Source: Phycisphaerales bacterium
Lineage (GTDB): Bacteria > Planctomycetota > Phycisphaerae > Phycisphaerales > SM1A02
Reading direction: 5' to 3'
DNA length: 35,491 nt
Assembly (NCBI GenBank): GCA_028823105.1
Contig: JAPKCC010000027.1
Location: forward strand, 1 to 35,491
The notes beneath the pieces are model-generated. The model did no database searches. It was not told the DNA's origin and was given only the letters and a program-made list of their open reading frames with translations. The first letter of the stretch is position 1. The number at the start of each line of letters is the position of its first letter. Of the stretch, positions 1 through 9,200 are shown one piece after another. The position numbers and the translations under genes are program-made.

Positions 1-2742
1 GACCCCGAGACCGGGCTGTACATGGGCGAGATCACCGACATCACCGCGGCTGGCAACGCCGGCAAGCTCTCGCTCACCGTCACCGAGGGAACCTTCAACT
101 ACGGCGGCGCCGCCGACTACACCGGCAACACCACGATCAGCGATGGCGGTACGTTCCGAATCGACGGCGACGGTGTCGGCACCGGTCTGGTTGAAAACAC
201 GGAAAACCTGCTGGTCACCGGCGGCACGCTGCTGCTCGAGACCAGTGCTCGTCTGGAAGGCAGCGGAGATGTGGCGGTCTCCAACGGTTCGACAATCGAT
301 ATTACCGCTGACGCGACGAACGGTGCGAACCTTGAGTTCGACGGAGATGCAACCATCGACGGTTCCGTCACGCTTTCCGGCGACCGCGGCGCGACTCACA
401 ACCTCATCTTCGGAAGCAGCGGGGCGGACACGGCCAGGGTTCGGGGATCGATCACCGCGTCCAACAATGCGGGCGCCCTCTTTAATGGCGACCTGAACGT
501 CGGTGGGGAAATCATCCTTGAGGACACCGCGATCGCGGAGGTCAAGGGTATCCTCGAATTGGACGGACTCATCGACCTGAGCGGAACTTCGGGCGACGGT
601 CTCACCATCGGCGACGGACTCGACATCACGGCTGGTGGGCAGGTTCAGGCCGCAGGGTCGCGGACCGTGACGATCACCGGCGACAGTACCGTCGCGCTCG
701 GTGGCGGCGTTCTGCTCGAAGACGACTCAGCCATGACCCTTACCGGCGACCTCGACAATGCAGGTACGTTCTCGCTCACCGACGCGGCCACGCTTTCGGT
801 GACGGGGGACGTGACCGGCAACGGAAACCTCACTCTGGAAGACACCGCTTCGGCCACTGTCGTTGGCGACGCCGCGTTCTCCATCATCCAGGCCAAGGAG
901 GCTTCCATGGTGGACGTGACCGGCAGCCTGGGGCTCACCGGAAACAGTTTCTTCGAAGCAGGTACCACGCTGACCGTCGGGGACATGCTGACCATCGGAG
1001 ATCCGGCGGATCTCACCGCTCCTGCGATGCTCGAGTTACGTGCAGACGGCGTGACGCAAATGTCCCTGACTGCCACCAATGGCATCGAGGTGGTCGCGGG
1101 TTCGACCCTCGTGGCGAACGCGAACATCGACACCGCTATGCTCACGTACGCGGGCAGCGTCTTTGCCGGCGTCTACGGCAACTCAACCGGCGTTCTCAAT
1201 CTCCAGACCGGCGACCTCGTCTCCGACTCTTCGGACGCAAAGATCACCGTGAACCTGACCGGCGACTACGTGAATGATCTTGCTGCCGGCGACTTCGGCC
1301 AGACGTCGGTGGTCAACGTCGCCTCCGGAATGAGTAACTTCACCGACAGCGGAAGCGTCTTCGTCGACGTCCTCGACTTCTCCTACATTCCCGACGACAA
1401 GGACATCGTTCTGTTGAACAGCCCCGGAGGCATCACCGGGGATGCAGACGTCACCACGAGCCAGGACGAATCGGTCACTCGAACTTGGTCGATCAACCCG
1501 GACAACGGGGGTGGATTCGATCCGCTGACTCAGGTCTGGGCCCGATCCGCCGCCGATTACACGAATACGCTCGCAGGAACACCCGAGTATCTTCGCGGTG
1601 TCGAGCTTAACTCCCTGCGACCGTCTGCAAACAGCGATCCCACGAGTGACTCCGGCATCCTGCTCGGGGCATTGGACGCCATCGACGACGCCGCCGAGTA
1701 CGCGGCCGCCCTCGAAGGCGTGGGGCCCACGGTGCAAATCTCGGCCGTCCAACTCGCGACGAACACGCAGTACTTCAACGTACTTCGCAAAGAGATCCAG
1801 CGTCGGCACGCCACCGTCCAGCAGCGCACACCCGCGCCGTTCCGACTGAGTAACGGCACCGACTACATGTCCGCACAGGACGACGCGGTGCAGACCAAGA
1901 TTCGTCGAGCCGTTCGACAGCCCTCGACTGCCGAAGGCTTCGGTGTGTTCTGGGGTCGGAGCATCGATACCCCCGACGAAGGTGACATCGCCGGCATCTC
2001 GGGTAACGAGTACGGCGGGCTCGGTGGTTTCGCGTGGGATCTCAGTGAACAGTGGGTCGCAGGTGTGAACCTTGGCTACTCGCAGCTCTCAGGTGATGTC
2101 AATGGTGGTTTCGGCAACACGCGAGTCGGCACGGTTCGAGGTGGTGGCTTCGTGAGCTGGGACGAGGGAGGCGGGCTCTTCTTGGATATGCAGCTCGCCG
2201 GTGCCTGGAACCACTATGACTTCACTCGATTCGTGCCCAACACCGGACTCAGTGCAACTTCGAAGGCCGACGGATTCGAAGTCGACCTCTCGGTGGGTGG
2301 TGGGTACCGCGTCGAACTCGGTGAGTCGTGGGCGATCACCCCTGAAGCATCGATTCTCTACTCGTACCTGAGCACCGGCGACATCAACGAGGATAGGTCC
2401 TCGGCCGCGGCCCTCGACATCTCACCCGGCGATCTCAACGCACTGATCAGCCGGGTCGGTGGAACGCTCTCCTGGAGTGCGTTGCCCGGGCTGGTCATCG
2501 ACGGTTCGCTCGGTTGGCAGGGCAACTTCAACTTCAACAGCAGCTACGACGTGAGCCTCGCCAATCAGGCCACGAAGCTGAACATCGCGGTCGACAACCA
2601 GACCATTAACACCGCGTACTACGGTCTCGGCGTGAACTGGACCCCGACCTACAACGTCAACGTGAGCCTGCAGTACGAAGGTCGTACCGGCGAAGGGTTT
2701 CACTCAAACATGGTCTACGGCGGCTTTTCGATCGGTTTCTGA
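1..2742 (+). CDS. autotransporter, C-terminal part (type Va secretion), 5' end outside window
   Basis: The frame is open from the first base, so this is the C-terminal 913 or so residues of a larger protein. The first ~560 residues are low-complexity Gly/Thr/Asp/Ala-rich sequence with recurring short strands (DVTGNGNLTLEDTASATVVG style), as in beta-helical passenger domains with autotransporter-associated repeats. From about residue 640 to the end there are alternating amphipathic strands (GGFAWDLSEQWVAGVNLGY, GGGYRVELGESWAITPEAS), and the protein ends in ...YGGFSIGF. A terminal Phe is the usual outer-membrane barrel assembly signal. The expected role is export of its own passenger through a 12-strand barrel onto the cell surface; the ligand or adhesive target cannot be told. 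A terminator follows 45 bases after the stop. The barrel assignment is strong, the passenger function unknown. Confidence 0.85.
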   Translation, partial: DPETGLYMGEITDITAAGNAGKLSLTVTEGTFNYGGAADYTGNTTISDGGTFRIDGDGVGTGLVENTENLLVTGGTLLLETSARLEGSGDVAVSNGSTIDITADATNGANLEFDGDATIDGSVTLSGDRGATHNLIFGSSGADTARVRGSITASNNAGALFNGDLNVGGEIILEDTAIAEVKGILELDGLIDLSGTSGDGLTIGDGLDITAGGQVQAAGSRTVTITGDSTVALGGGVLLEDDSAMTLTGDLDNAGTFSLTDAATLSVTGDVTGNGNLTLEDTASATVVGDAAFSIIQAKEASMVDVTGSLGLTGNSFFEAGTTLTVGDMLTIGDPADLTAPAMLELRADGVTQMSLTATNGIEVVAGSTLVANANIDTAMLTYAGSVFAGVYGNSTGVLNLQTGDLVSDSSDAKITVNLTGDYVNDLAAGDFGQTSVVNVASGMSNFTDSGSVFVDVLDFSYIPDDKDIVLLNSPGGITGDADVTTSQDESVTRTWSINPDNGGGFDPLTQVWARSAADYTNTLAGTPEYLRGVELNSLRPSANSDPTSDSGILLGALDAIDDAAEYAAALEGVGPTVQISAVQLATNTQYFNVLRKEIQRRHATVQQRTPAPFRLSNGTDYMSAQDDAVQTKIRRAVRQPSTAEGFGVFWGRSIDTPDEGDIAGISGNEYGGLGGFAWDLSEQWVAGVNLGYSQLSGDVNGGFGNTRVGTVRGGGFVSWDEGGGLFLDMQLAGAWNHYDFTRFVPNTGLSATSKADGFEVDLSVGGGYRVELGESWAITPEASILYSYLSTGDINEDRSSAAALDISPGDLNALISRVGGTLSWSALPGLVIDGSLGWQGNFNFNSSYDVSLANQATKLNIAVDNQTINTAYYGLGVNWTPTYNVNVSLQYEGRTGEGFHSNMVYGGFSIGF

Positions 2743-2787
2743 TCGTTCGACGCTTCTCCACTCGCTTTGAGTGGTCTTGAGACAACA

Positions 2788-2830
2788 GATCGCCTGCCCC
2801 CTCTTTGAAGAGGGCAGGCGATCTTCCTTT
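2788..2830 (+). terminator. Rho-independent terminator of the autotransporter gene
   Basis: The left arm GATCGCCTGCCC (2788-2799) pairs with GGGCAGGCGATC (2812-2823). The stem can extend by TCTT/AAGA with a CC bulge, and the T-rich stretch TTCCTTT follows. It lies between the autotransporter stop and the next start, which argues against translating the glycosidase frame from any start upstream of 2880. Confidence 0.85.
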
Positions 2831-2879
2831 GAAGCATTTGCGTTTCGGCGTATCGGTTCGAGCGGTAGCATGCCGGTAT

Positions 2880-3890
2880 ATGGACCAATCGCTTCGAACC
2901 CGGGTCGCAAAAATGCTCTGCGTCGGCTTTCCCGGTCATTCACCCGATGCCGACCTCGCCGATCTGGTGACCGAGGGCGTGCGAAGCGTGATTCTCTTCG
3001 CGCGGAATGCCGGTTCGAGAGCAGAAGTCGCCAAAACGATCGCGGCGGTCAAACGGCTTTCGCCCGATCCGCGTGGCGATCCAATCATGGTCTGCGTCGA
3101 TCAAGAAGGTGGGAACACGGTTCGGTTCACGGAGGGATTTGATCCGCCGCCGCCCATGCGTGACGTCGGCGGTGCCGGAGTTGATGCCGCGTCGGCCGTT
3201 GGACGACGGCTCGCCATGGATCTTCTTCCGGTGGGAATCGATCTCGACCTCGCGCCGGTGATGGATGTCGACAGTAATCCGGCCAACCCCGTTATTGGCC
3301 CGCGGTCCTTTGGGATCGAACCGGGGATCGTCTCGGCCTGTGGCGCCGCGATGATCGAGGCGATGCAATCGCGCGGACTCGGTGCCTGCGCCAAACATTT
3401 TCCAGGTCATGGAGACACCGATCTCGACAGCCATCACGATCTTCCGGTGCTGCGACACGGGATGGAACGAATTCGGCAGATCGAACTTCCCCCGTTTGAA
3501 GCCGCGATCGAGGCGGGCGTCGCGGCGATCATGACGACCCATGTCGTCTTTGAAGCGATCGATCCTGGGGTGCCGGCCACCATGAGCCGGGCCGTGATCG
3601 AAGGGCTTCTCCGCGGCGAGCTGGGTTTCCAGGGGGTGGTGATCTCCGATGATCTTGAGATGGCAGCGATCGCGGACCAGACCGAAGTCGGCGAGGCGGC
3701 GATCCGGGCGGTCGAAGCGGGCGTCGATCTGCTTCTCTGCTGCCACCGCCCCGAGCGACAACGGCGAGCGATCGATGCGCTGGCCGAGGCGGTGACCGAA
3801 GGTCGACTGACCGAGGCGCGAATCGACGAGTCGATCCGACGGCTCGAAACGTTCTTTGATGCTTATGTAAAACCCCCGGAGTCCGCATGA
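2880..3890 (+). CDS. nagZ: glycoside hydrolase family 3 beta-N-acetylhexosaminidase (NagZ type)
   Basis: This is a 336-residue single-domain GH3 enzyme, the usual length for NagZ. It would remove N-acetylglucosamine from muropeptide or chitin-derived fragments, typically in the cytoplasm during cell-wall recycling. The family signature KHFPGHGDT is at about residues 171-179, supplying the His/Asp substrate-assisted loop. The nucleophile Asp sits in VISDDLEMAAI near residues 253-259. No signal peptide is visible. I chose ATG 2880 because the earlier in-frame ATG at 2805 lies inside the preceding terminator hairpin and adds non-conserved sequence. The stop overlaps the start of the M28 peptidase gene by ATGA, so the two are probably translationally coupled. 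Exact substrate (peptidoglycan or chitin) is inference. Confidence 0.88.
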   Translation: MDQSLRTRVAKMLCVGFPGHSPDADLADLVTEGVRSVILFARNAGSRAEVAKTIAAVKRLSPDPRGDPIMVCVDQEGGNTVRFTEGFDPPPPMRDVGGAGVDAASAVGRRLAMDLLPVGIDLDLAPVMDVDSNPANPVIGPRSFGIEPGIVSACGAAMIEAMQSRGLGACAKHFPGHGDTDLDSHHDLPVLRHGMERIRQIELPPFEAAIEAGVAAIMTTHVVFEAIDPGVPATMSRAVIEGLLRGELGFQGVVISDDLEMAAIADQTEVGEAAIRAVEAGVDLLLCCHRPERQRRAIDALAEAVTEGRLTEARIDESIRRLETFFDAYVKPPESA

Positions 3891-6076
3891 TCCACCCAAG
3901 ACCGAATTTCTTCCGATCGAGTCGCGTCTCTCGATGTATCGCCGCGCTCGGCGCGGTCATCGTGGTTGGGGGCACTCAGGGAGCCTTCTTCAACGAGCCG
4001 CCCGAATCGGCGTCGCTCGAACCGACGAAGGATCTTTTGACGTCTGTGGTTGAATCGCCCACCGCATCACGCCTTCGAGCCTGGCATGATCTGCTGGGAT
4101 CGGAACCGCACGTGGCGGGGGGAGCGGGAGATGCCGTCGTCATCGCGGCGATCGCGGGCGCGTTTCAAGGGATGGGATTGGAGACCGAGGTCTGGCGATT
4201 CTCTCCGTTGCTCTGTCGGCCGGTCTCCGCAAGTCTCACGATCGTCGAGGGGACCGGCGCATCGGGCGCCGCATCGACATCAAAATCAGGCGATCAAGGC
4301 CGTCGACGTCGTGGGATCATGTCGCTTTCGTTGCAGGAGAAGGAATTGCTCGCTGATCCAGCGACGCGGCATCCGGAACTTGATCGCGGATGGAACGCCT
4401 ACTCCGGAAGCGGCGAGGTGGAGGCGGGCGTGGTCTACGCCAATCGCGGTCGTCGCGAGGACTTCGCCCGGCTTCGTGAACTCGGGGTGGACTGCACGGG
4501 GCAAATCGTTCTGGTGCGGTACGGCGGAAACTACCGTGGCTTCAAGGTTCGATTCGCGGAGGAGGCCGGTGCGGCTGGCCTGGTGATCTTTACGGACCCC
4601 GGCGATTCGGGCGATGACCGGGGCCCCACCTGGCCGGACGGCGGATGGGCCAACGACACCTGTATCCAGCGAGGATCGATCGTCACACTCCCCTACAAGG
4701 GAGATCCGCTGACGCCGTTCGAGCCGTCGATCCCCGGCACCGAGCGTCTCGCAATCGAAGAGGTCGGGCTTCCCGAGATCCCGGTGCAGCCGATCGGCTA
4801 CGCCGCGGCGACTCGGATCATGGCGGCGATGAACGGCAGCCTGGTGGAGGATGCCGCCTGGAAGGGCGGTCTCGATGTTCCGTATCGCCTCGACGGAGGG
4901 GATCTCGAACTCCGATTGGAAGTGCAGCAGACGCGTTCAATCATGGAGACCGCGAACGTCTTTGGATCGATTCGCGGATCGGAGTCGCCCGACGATGTGG
5001 TCATCGTCGGGTGCCACCACGATGCCTGGGGCTTCGGCGCGGCGGATCCATTGGCGGGCACAATTGTGTTGATGGAGACGGCGACCGCCTTCGCCTCCGC
5101 GTTGGAGCAGGGCTTCCGGCCGCGGAGAACCGTGATCTTCGCCGCCTGGGGCGCAGAGGAGTTCGGGATCATCGGGTCCAGTGAATGGTGCGAGGACCAA
5201 CGAGATCGGCTCGGCGCCAACGGCGTCGCGTACATCAACCTCGACATGGCGGCGATGGGGACGACCTTCCGGGCATCGGCCTCGCCGTCCCTGCAGTCTG
5301 CGGTGATTCGTGCCGCCGGACTGGTCGAGCAACCTGGGAACGACACCGGAACCGTGCGGGATGCATGGGCCGGCGATCGGGAGACTCCTCGGCTTGGTGA
5401 TCTCGGAGGTGGGAGCGATCACGTCGGATTCCTTTGTCACCTCTGCATTCCGAGCATCTCCCTGGGCGCTGGTGGCAGCGCAGGCACCTCGTACCACTCG
5501 AATTACGACACGCTGGCCTGGTATCGATCGACCGTCGGCGAGGACTATGACGGCGCGCTGATGGTGACTCGGCTCTGCGCCGCGCTGACGGCGGATCTGG
5601 CAGACGCGCCCGTTCTTCCGATCGAACCGTCGGCGATCGCCCGGGATCTGCCTGCCCGCTTAGAGAAAGTCGCTCGAGCGGCTGATGCGGCCGGGCTGAC
5701 CATTGATCTCTCGCCGCTTCTCGACGAGCTGACCGCGCTGAATCAGGCGCTTCTCGCCGCGCAGAAGGCGGTCGAATCGGTGACGGATGATCGGCGGCGA
5801 TTGAAGGTGAACGCGTCGCTCCGGCTGCTCGAACGGGCTTGGGGGGAGGATTCGGGGCTTCCCGGACGGCCGTGGTTCCGGAATGTCTTTGCCACGAGCA
5901 ATCGAGACAGCGGATACGGGGCCGTGGTGCTTCCGCTGTTCATGGAAGCGATCGTTGATCGTGACCAGGCGGCCTTGGATCAAGCCTTTCTGCGTTATCA
6001 GGACGCTTTTCGGCGTCTCGCCGCATCTGCAAAGGACATTTCGGACAGTCTTGATTCCTCCTCAGAGGACTCCTGA
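3887..6076 (+). CDS. M28 zinc metallopeptidase of the glutamate carboxypeptidase II type, with PA domain
   Basis: A 729-residue exported or membrane-anchored peptidase. The N-terminal hydrophobic stretch near residues 15-35 (CIAALGAVIVVGG) looks like a signal peptide or anchor. A protease-associated (PA) region follows around 170-290, including GQIVLVRYGGNYRGFK. The catalytic M28 domain has the binuclear zinc ligands H377 (VGCHHDAW), D387 (GFGAADP), E425 with catalytic E424 (WGAEEFG), D453 (NLDMA) and H537 (SYHSNYD). The C-terminal ~170 residues are helical, like the transferrin-receptor-type dimerisation domain. Members cleave C-terminal glutamate or N-terminal residues from small peptides. 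It overlaps the GH3 gene by four bases, and the pair could process cell-wall or environmental peptides and aminosugars (inference). All catalytic residues are present. Confidence 0.88.
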   Translation: MIHPRPNFFRSSRVSRCIAALGAVIVVGGTQGAFFNEPPESASLEPTKDLLTSVVESPTASRLRAWHDLLGSEPHVAGGAGDAVVIAAIAGAFQGMGLETEVWRFSPLLCRPVSASLTIVEGTGASGAASTSKSGDQGRRRRGIMSLSLQEKELLADPATRHPELDRGWNAYSGSGEVEAGVVYANRGRREDFARLRELGVDCTGQIVLVRYGGNYRGFKVRFAEEAGAAGLVIFTDPGDSGDDRGPTWPDGGWANDTCIQRGSIVTLPYKGDPLTPFEPSIPGTERLAIEEVGLPEIPVQPIGYAAATRIMAAMNGSLVEDAAWKGGLDVPYRLDGGDLELRLEVQQTRSIMETANVFGSIRGSESPDDVVIVGCHHDAWGFGAADPLAGTIVLMETATAFASALEQGFRPRRTVIFAAWGAEEFGIIGSSEWCEDQRDRLGANGVAYINLDMAAMGTTFRASASPSLQSAVIRAAGLVEQPGNDTGTVRDAWAGDRETPRLGDLGGGSDHVGFLCHLCIPSISLGAGGSAGTSYHSNYDTLAWYRSTVGEDYDGALMVTRLCAALTADLADAPVLPIEPSAIARDLPARLEKVARAADAAGLTIDLSPLLDELTALNQALLAAQKAVESVTDDRRRLKVNASLRLLERAWGEDSGLPGRPWFRNVFATSNRDSGYGAVVLPLFMEAIVDRDQAALDQAFLRYQDAFRRLAASAKDISDSLDSSSEDS

Positions 6077-6451
6077 GACCTCAACGTATAGAGCACTCTG
6101 GAAAGGAGGTTCCTGATCAAGGCTCAGCCCAATGCCATGATTGCGCAAAAAACGGCGATATTGGCGTGGAAACGAGCGTTTATGGTGCTATCGTAAGGGA
6201 CGCAGGATCGGTGTTTTCGCCAGCTTTGAGGCGGTGTTGACGTGAAATCAGTACCCATCATTGGGGTGAAGCATCGGAACCTTTCGTGCTCTACGACGTC
6301 TGAATACAGGCGAAGAAGAGTGATGACTTGATCTCAGACTCATCAGGCTCATCAGGCTGATGTTGCTTGGGAAGGTTCAAAGGTCGGGTTCACTCGAAGA
6401 TCCTCGTTCGTCCTGAAGACTCATCAGCCTCCATTTGGAAAGTTCCTCACC
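6077..6451. other. 375-base intergenic leader with short repeats, no gene seen
   Basis: No convincing reading frame or terminator is visible. It holds repeated ACTCATCAG elements: CATCAGGCT twice in tandem at 6341-6358, running into CTGATG so that CATCAG-G-CTGATG forms an inverted repeat, and ACTCATCAG again at about 6419-6427 shortly before the dehydrogenase start. This could be an operator or a leader structure for the downstream gene. No -35/-10 pair is good enough to call. Confidence 0.4.
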
Positions 6452-7843
6452 ATGTCGATTCGTCGAAACCTCCTTGCCGCTGCCGCCGTCTTCGCCGGCC
6501 TTATGAGCAGTGGCTCGGCTTCTGCTCAAACCCTTTCGACGAAGTTGTTCGCGTCGGGGCTTGCTCGTCCGATCTTCATCACTCAAGCCCCCGGAGATGA
6601 AGATCGACTCTTCATCATCGAGAAGCAGGGACGGATCCGGATTCTTAACACCGTGACAGGAACGCTGAACAGCGACTACTTCCTGAATATCGACTCGATC
6701 ATCACGGGCGGCACCTCGACCAGCAGTGAGCAAGGGCTGCTCGGACTCGCGTTCCACCCGAACTACCAGAACAACGGTTACTTCTACGTCAACTACACGG
6801 CGGTCGCGGGCAGTGGCGACACCGTCGTCCGTCGGTACAGCCGCGGCGCTGACGCGGATCACGCGGTAACCTCCGGCGCCATGACGCTGCTCACGATCAA
6901 CCAGCCTTATTCGAACCACAATGGCGGCATGATCGCGTTCGGTCCCAACGACGGCTACCTCTACATCTTCACTGGTGATGGTGGCTCCGGTGGTGATCCC
7001 GGCGACCGTGCCCAGAACACCTCGAGTTCCCTGCTCGGAAAGACGCTCCGTATCGACGTTGACGGCGGAACCCCGTATTCCATTCCGCAGAGCAATCCCT
7101 TCGCAGGCGGTGGCGGCGAACCTGAAATCTGGAACTACGGCCTCCGAAACCCCTGGCGATCGACGTTCGATATGGCGACGGGAGATCTCTACATCGCCGA
7201 CGTCGGGCAGAACAGCCGCGAAGAAATGGATTTTCAGCCGGCCTCCGCGCCCGGTGGCGAGAACTACGGCTGGCGTTGCATGGAAGGCGCCAGTTGCTAT
7301 ACGAGTTCGAGTGGATGCACCTGCAACGCCTCGAGCCTCACCGACCCCTTCTACACCTACGGTCACAATTCCGCAGGTGGCTACTCGATCACCGGCGGAT
7401 ACGTCTATCGCGGCTGTGAGATCCCAGAGATCGACGGCATGTACTTCTTCGCCGACTACGGGACGTCCAACTTCTGGTCAGCGACCCGGAATAGGAACGG
7501 GTCCTTCAACGTCCAGAGTCGAACCTCCGAACTCCGGTTCTCCAGCGACGGTGGTGGAACCCTGAGCAACATCGCAAGTTTTGGTCAGGATCTGCAGGGT
7601 GAGATCTACATCTGCTGCCAGTCTGTCGGTCGGATTTACAAGATCATTCTCGCCAGTGGCGAGACCGATTGCGGACCCGGACCGATTCCCGGCGACTTCA
7701 ACGATGACGGTCTGGTCAACGGCACCGACCTTGGCTTCTTCCTCTCGCAGTGGGGGCAGTCAGGCGGAGAGGCCGATCTGAACGGTGACCTGATCGTCAA
7801 TGGAGCCGACGCGGGCATCCTCTTCGCGAACTGGACGGGCTGA
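6452..7843 (+). CDS. secreted PQQ-dependent sugar dehydrogenase (glucose/sorbosone type) with C-terminal dockerin
   Basis: 463 residues. A signal peptide (MSIRRNLLAAAAVFAGL...SASA|Q) covers about residues 1-26. The body is a six-bladed soluble-glucose-dehydrogenase-type propeller. Its signatures are EQGLLGLAFHP, the catalytic-His region SNHNGGMIAFGPNDGYLYI, TGDGGSGGDPGDRAQN, LLGKTLRIDVDGG, NYGLRNPWRSTFD and ENYGWRCMEG. Family members oxidise aldose sugars with PQQ in the periplasm or outside the cell. Residues ~411-463 form a duplicated calcium-binding dockerin-like module (GDFNDDGLVNGTDLGFF, ADLNGDLIVNGADAGIL). In planctomycetes such modules sit at the C-termini of secreted enzymes without a known cellulosome. 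Two CxC-type cysteine pairs lie in the insert near residues 280-292. The start is supported by a following ideal signal peptide. It is transcribed alone and ends at a strong terminator. Confidence 0.9.
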   Translation: MSIRRNLLAAAAVFAGLMSSGSASAQTLSTKLFASGLARPIFITQAPGDEDRLFIIEKQGRIRILNTVTGTLNSDYFLNIDSIITGGTSTSSEQGLLGLAFHPNYQNNGYFYVNYTAVAGSGDTVVRRYSRGADADHAVTSGAMTLLTINQPYSNHNGGMIAFGPNDGYLYIFTGDGGSGGDPGDRAQNTSSSLLGKTLRIDVDGGTPYSIPQSNPFAGGGGEPEIWNYGLRNPWRSTFDMATGDLYIADVGQNSREEMDFQPASAPGGENYGWRCMEGASCYTSSSGCTCNASSLTDPFYTYGHNSAGGYSITGGYVYRGCEIPEIDGMYFFADYGTSNFWSATRNRNGSFNVQSRTSELRFSSDGGGTLSNIASFGQDLQGEIYICCQSVGRIYKIILASGETDCGPGPIPGDFNDDGLVNGTDLGFFLSQWGQSGGEADLNGDLIVNGADAGILFANWTG

Positions 7844-7875
7844 ACTCAACCCGCCGGTCGAAGATATGAATTCGA

Positions 7876-7915
7876 GGCGAGCCCGGTCTTCAGACCGGGC
7901 TCGCCTTCTTTTTTC
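7876..7915 (+). terminator. strong Rho-independent terminator
   Basis: A perfect 13-bp stem, GGCGAGCCCGGTC (7876-7888) with GACCGGGCTCGCC (7893-7905), closes a TTCA tetraloop and is followed by TTCTTTTTTC. It ends the dehydrogenase transcript. Confidence 0.95.
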
Positions 7916-8018
7916 TACGTGCCCCGAATCCTGACTTGGTCTTTGCCGAGAGAATGGTGGGGTCATGTGGTTCCGAGGGTCAGCCCGGCGGAGGGCGGAG
8001 AGCATCTACACTATTCGC

Positions 8019-9200
8019 ATGAAAGCCAATCACCCCTTCATTCCCACCCTCGTCCTGCGTTTCGGGGGGATTCTCGGTCTCGCCTTGCTCCCTGTCTCCT
8101 GTGGTGACGATGCAACGCCACCAGCCACCGTGGGATCGACGGGTGAAACGAACCAGCAATCGACCGCGGGCCCCGAGGTTTCCCCTCCCTCGCCAAGCCC
8201 TGCTCGGGCCAGCGGCTCTGAAGACATGCTGGTGCCAGGCGGGTACATCAAGATTTCTCCGGCCCTTCTCGACTTTGGGGCGGTGGGCCCGGGAACCGTT
8301 CATCCCACGACGTTCCGGATCGCAAACATCGGCACCCAAGACGTGGTCGTCGAGAGTGTGACGCCCAGTTGTGTCTGCACCACGTTGACGGATCTCACGG
8401 GCGTGACGATCCCGGCGGGCGCCACGATCGAAATGTCAGCCTCTCTGGACGCCCCGAGACAACCAGGTGAGAAGGAGGCGAAGGTTTTCCTTCGGATCGC
8501 GGGTGTCGATTCGGTTGCCATGGTGAAGATCAAAGGCATGGTGACGTTGCCGATCCAGCCCAGTCCGACCTACGCCGATGCATTGAAGGGTGTGACCACT
8601 GGATTCATCGATCTTGCGTCGCAGGATGGAAAATCGTTCTCGGTCGTCGCATCAAACGGATCACCCCCGGTCTTCGAGGGGTTCGATCCCTCGGTGGATC
8701 AGCCTCGAAGTTCATATCGGTTGAAGTGGTCGATCGCGGGACTCGCGGGCCCGTCCATCCCGCGTTGGTGGATATTCACCACGGATCGAGCCGACTGTCC
8801 GCTCGTCCCATGTCGACTTCGTAACGAGAACACGGGCGCCCGTCGGGACATGGAACGAATGACCCGACATTGGATCATCGACGACGACTTCTTGGATCTT
8901 GGTTCGGTTCGGATCGGTCAGCCGATTGATCTGACCTGCATCATCAAGCACTACAACCCCCGAGGTGGAGGTGCCGTAGAGCAGGCCAACTGGTGGCAGG
9001 TTCTCGGCGTCGGAAGCGCATCGCCGCAGTCGCTCCGGGCGGAATTCAAGGGCGTCGTCCGCCTCAATGATGAGGAGGCGGAAGTGCGGATTCAGGTGAC
9101 GCTGACCGGACCGCCGTCAGACCTGATGGTCGGTCTCATCGGGATCAGGACTTCGACTGGGAACGGCCTACTTGAAGTTGCCGCGAAGGTCGTTCAATGA
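8019..9200 (+). CDS. DUF1573 lipoprotein
   Basis: 393 residues from ATG 8019. The N-terminus has a short basic start, a hydrophobic segment (LVLRFGGILGLALLP) and then VSC, a slightly atypical lipobox, so it is probably a lipoprotein. After a Ser/Pro/Thr-rich linker (residues ~30-75), residues ~80-185 match the DUF1573 Ig-like fold: LDFGAVGPGTVHPTTFRIAN, the paired cysteines PSCVCTTL, and a final VAMVKIKGMV strand. The C-terminal ~200 residues contain a second, weaker Ig-like repeat (DLGSVRIGQPIDLTCIIKH). DUF1573 proteins are envelope proteins of undefined role, abundant in planctomycetes and Bacteroidetes. An in-frame ATG at 7965 would put a hydrophilic Arg-rich stretch ahead of the signal and was not used. 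The stop overlaps the next start (ATGA), making it the first gene of a three-gene operon. Confidence 0.8.
   Translation: MKANHPFIPTLVLRFGGILGLALLPVSCGDDATPPATVGSTGETNQQSTAGPEVSPPSPSPARASGSEDMLVPGGYIKISPALLDFGAVGPGTVHPTTFRIANIGTQDVVVESVTPSCVCTTLTDLTGVTIPAGATIEMSASLDAPRQPGEKEAKVFLRIAGVDSVAMVKIKGMVTLPIQPSPTYADALKGVTTGFIDLASQDGKSFSVVASNGSPPVFEGFDPSVDQPRSSYRLKWSIAGLAGPSIPRWWIFTTDRADCPLVPCRLRNENTGARRDMERMTRHWIIDDDFLDLGSVRIGQPIDLTCIIKHYNPRGGGAVEQANWWQVLGVGSASPQSLRAEFKGVVRLNDEEAEVRIQVTLTGPPSDLMVGLIGIRTSTGNGLLEVAAKVVQ

Noticed and set aside
2940-3899. 319-codon minus-strand frame opposite the GH3 gene
   Set aside because: Shadow of nagZ; the plus-strand frame carries the family motifs.
6377-7366. 329-codon minus-strand frame opposite the sugar dehydrogenase
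   Set aside because: Val/Arg-rich shadow without signal or motif.
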